DNA of 64,000 nt from Bradyrhizobium erythrophlei (lineage in GTDB: Bacteria > Pseudomonadota > Alphaproteobacteria > Rhizobiales > Xanthobacteraceae): contig FSRD01000001.1 of assembly GCA_900129675.1 (NCBI GenBank), positions 3,957,501-4,021,500 of the forward strand. Reading direction: 5' to 3'. The notes below the pieces were generated by a model. That model was not told the DNA's origin. It worked only from the letters and a program-made list of their open reading frames with translations, and ran no database searches. The translations under genes and the position numbers were made by a program. Position 1 is the stretch's first letter, and the number at the start of each line of letters is the position of its first letter. Below, piece by piece: positions 62,580-64,000 of the stretch.

Positions 62580-63955
62580 GCGCGCATTTGTGGACCATTG
62601 CCGACGTCGCCCGCGCCCTGGGCCTGGCCGGAAAATTTCCCGAGACGGCGATCGAATTCGTCACCCAGGACAGCCGCCTGGTGAAGCCGGGATGTCTGTT
62701 CGTGGCGTTGAGCGGCACGCCGAGCGGCGGCTTTATTTCGAGTTTTGCCAGCGCGCGCGACGGTTGGGAGTTTGCAAAGCAGGCCGAGGCGGCCGGCGCG
62801 GTGGCGATGATCGTGCCGCACCGGATCGAGGGCGTGAGCGCGCCGCAACTGGTGGTGAAGGACACGCTGATCGACGGGCTGTGGACATTGGCGCGCGCGG
62901 CGCGGGCGCGATTTGGCGGCCCGGTGATCGGCCTGACCGGCAGCGCCGGCAAAACCAGCACCAAGGAATTTCTCGCCGCCTATCCCGGCGCCTATGCCAG
63001 CCCGAGCAGCTTCAATAATTTCTGGGGCGTGCCGTTGACGCTGTGCAATGCCGGCCCCAACGCCTCACTATGGGTGGTCGAAATGGGCATGAACCAGACC
63101 GGCGAGATCGCGCGGCTCAGCGAATTGACGCAGCCGACCGTGGCGCTGGTGGTGAACGTGCAGCCGGTGCATCTGGAAAAGCTCGGCACCCTGGAGGCGA
63201 TCCGGCGCGAGAAGGTAAGTATTGCACAGGGTCTGCCGAAAGAAGGCGTGCTGGTGCTGCCTGGGGATGTCGACGCGCCGGAATGGAATGGAAAGATCGT
63301 CCGCTTCGGCGATGGGTCCGAGGTGCGGGCGTTGAAACATTCGGCACAAGGCGAAAGCTGGAACGTGGTCGCGCAGGTAGGCGGCAAGCAGATTGAATTC
63401 GGCCTGACGCCCGGCGCGCCGCATCGTCTGCAGAATGCGCTGGCGTCGCTGGCGTCGATTCACGCCGCCGGCCTGGATGAAACATTACTGGCGAAGGAAC
63501 TCGGCAAGGTCGGCATCATGAGCGGGCGCGGGGTCGAGCAGACCGCGCACGGCGTGACCGTGATCGACGACAGTTTCAACGGCAATCCCGCCAGCATGGT
63601 GGCCGCCCTCGACAGCCTGAAGGCGCGGCCGGTGCATAACGGCCGGCGCATCGCCATTCTCGGCGACATGCTGGAGCTCGGCGCCGATGCGCCGGCCTAT
63701 CATGAAAAGCTGGCCAGGCACCTGCCGGGCATCGATGGTGTGTACTGCGTGGGCCCCTTGATGCGGCATTTATACGACCTGGTTCCGGCGGAAAACGGCC
63801 TCGGCTGGTACGAGGACCCGGCCACGCTCGAGCCGCAAAAAATCGCGACTTTGCTGCGGGACGGCGATGTCGTCGTGGTCAAGGGCAGCAAAAAAATGTT
63901 TTGGGTCAACAAGTTTGTGCCGAGGTTGCTGGCCGCCCTACAGGCAAGGGCGTAA
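62576..63955 (+). CDS. murF: UDP-MurNAc-tripeptide D-Ala-D-Ala ligase MurF
   Basis: A protein of 459 residues. The P-loop is GLTGSAGKTSTKEFLAAYPG, then NNFWGVPLTLCN, VVEMGMNQTGEIARLSEL and VIDDSFNGNPASMVAALDSL, with the C-terminal KGSKKMFW. It adds D-Ala-D-Ala to the UDP-MurNAc tripeptide, completing the pentapeptide. It is coupled to murE by a four-base overlap. Confidence 0.96.
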   Translation: MSAHLWTIADVARALGLAGKFPETAIEFVTQDSRLVKPGCLFVALSGTPSGGFISSFASARDGWEFAKQAEAAGAVAMIVPHRIEGVSAPQLVVKDTLIDGLWTLARAARARFGGPVIGLTGSAGKTSTKEFLAAYPGAYASPSSFNNFWGVPLTLCNAGPNASLWVVEMGMNQTGEIARLSELTQPTVALVVNVQPVHLEKLGTLEAIRREKVSIAQGLPKEGVLVLPGDVDAPEWNGKIVRFGDGSEVRALKHSAQGESWNVVAQVGGKQIEFGLTPGAPHRLQNALASLASIHAAGLDETLLAKELGKVGIMSGRGVEQTAHGVTVIDDSFNGNPASMVAALDSLKARPVHNGRRIAILGDMLELGADAPAYHEKLARHLPGIDGVYCVGPLMRHLYDLVPAENGLGWYEDPATLEPQKIATLLRDGDVVVVKGSKKMFWVNKFVPRLLAALQARA

Positions 63956-63963
63956 ACTGCCCA

Positions 63964-64000
63964 TGCTTACGACCCGCTTTTCCGTGCCCCGATTCGCGAG
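63964..64000 (+). CDS. Possible next gene, first 12 codons
   Basis: An ATG nine bases after the murF stop opens a frame (MLTTRFSVPRFA) to the window edge. It does not look like the usual start of MraY, the gene usually found here. Too short to assign. Confidence 0.25.

Overview
The window looks like the chromosome of a Bradyrhizobium-type alphaproteobacterium (Nitrobacteraceae). Genes are very GC-rich and tightly packed. Thiamin genes sit behind a TPP riboswitch, phospholipid-modifying genes are present, and a dcw (division/cell wall) cluster closes the window. Intergenic DNA is full of the palindromic repeats typical of this genus. Species cannot be fixed from the sequence alone, and all functions below come from reading motifs by eye.

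Layout. 1-2.4 kb: the 5' end of a beta-propeller repeat protein, an exported Gly-rich protein, a long stretch of dispersed repeat DNA and a DUF6429 protein. 2.6-8.9 kb: RidA, a PD-(D/E)XK nuclease-like gene broken by a stop codon, then thiOSGEC (minus strand) under a TPP riboswitch. 9-14.6 kb: a lytic transglycosylase, a small zinc ribbon, an OmpR/EnvZ-type two-component pair divergent from an unusual Ser/Gly/His-rich protein, two PRC-barrel proteins and dodecin. 14.8-20.3 kb: a branched-chain amino acid type binding protein, DUF4403, an L,D-transpeptidase and a TAXI-type binding protein. 20.4-26.3 kb: a lipid-flavoured group (glycosyltransferase, PmtA-like methyltransferase, membrane protein, membrane-anchored class III aminotransferase, phosphatidylserine decarboxylase, Nudix). 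26.3-33.8 kb: FecR-domain protein, a methyltransferase, a DUF2147 gene and its broken paralogue, small exported proteins, a 27-residue membrane peptide and an extensin-family lipoprotein.

33.9-38.2 kb: a TetR-xanthine dehydrogenase-family operon with a fused [2Fe-2S]/molybdenum subunit and an FAD subunit that has a cysteine-rich insert. 38.5-41.7 kb: MDR oxidoreductase, NTF2-like protein and a beta-lactamase-fold serine hydrolase. 42-48.2 kb: TetR divergent from an EmrAB-type efflux pair with a perfect 21-bp palindromic operator, then an ABC exporter. 48.2-50.9 kb: EamA and TauE transporters separated by a complete IS5-type element that sits inside a short fragment resembling the neighbouring EamA gene. 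51-56.5 kb: a frameshifted alpha/beta hydrolase, RNase P RNA, a YciI/ECF sigma pair and a Nia-like P1B ATPase with a C-terminal hemerythrin-like domain. 56.6-64 kb: an AmpD/AmiD-type amidase, then rsmH-ftsL-ftsI-murE-murF, mostly overlapping or nearly touching.

As units: the thi genes build both halves of thiamin. The PSD and PmtA-like enzymes would make and methylate phosphatidylethanolamine. The dcw genes make and crosslink septal peptidoglycan. I found no CRISPR array, no tRNA and no prophage. The most distinctive material is the lipid locus with overlapping divergent start codons, several freshly broken genes, and at least five families of intergenic repeats.
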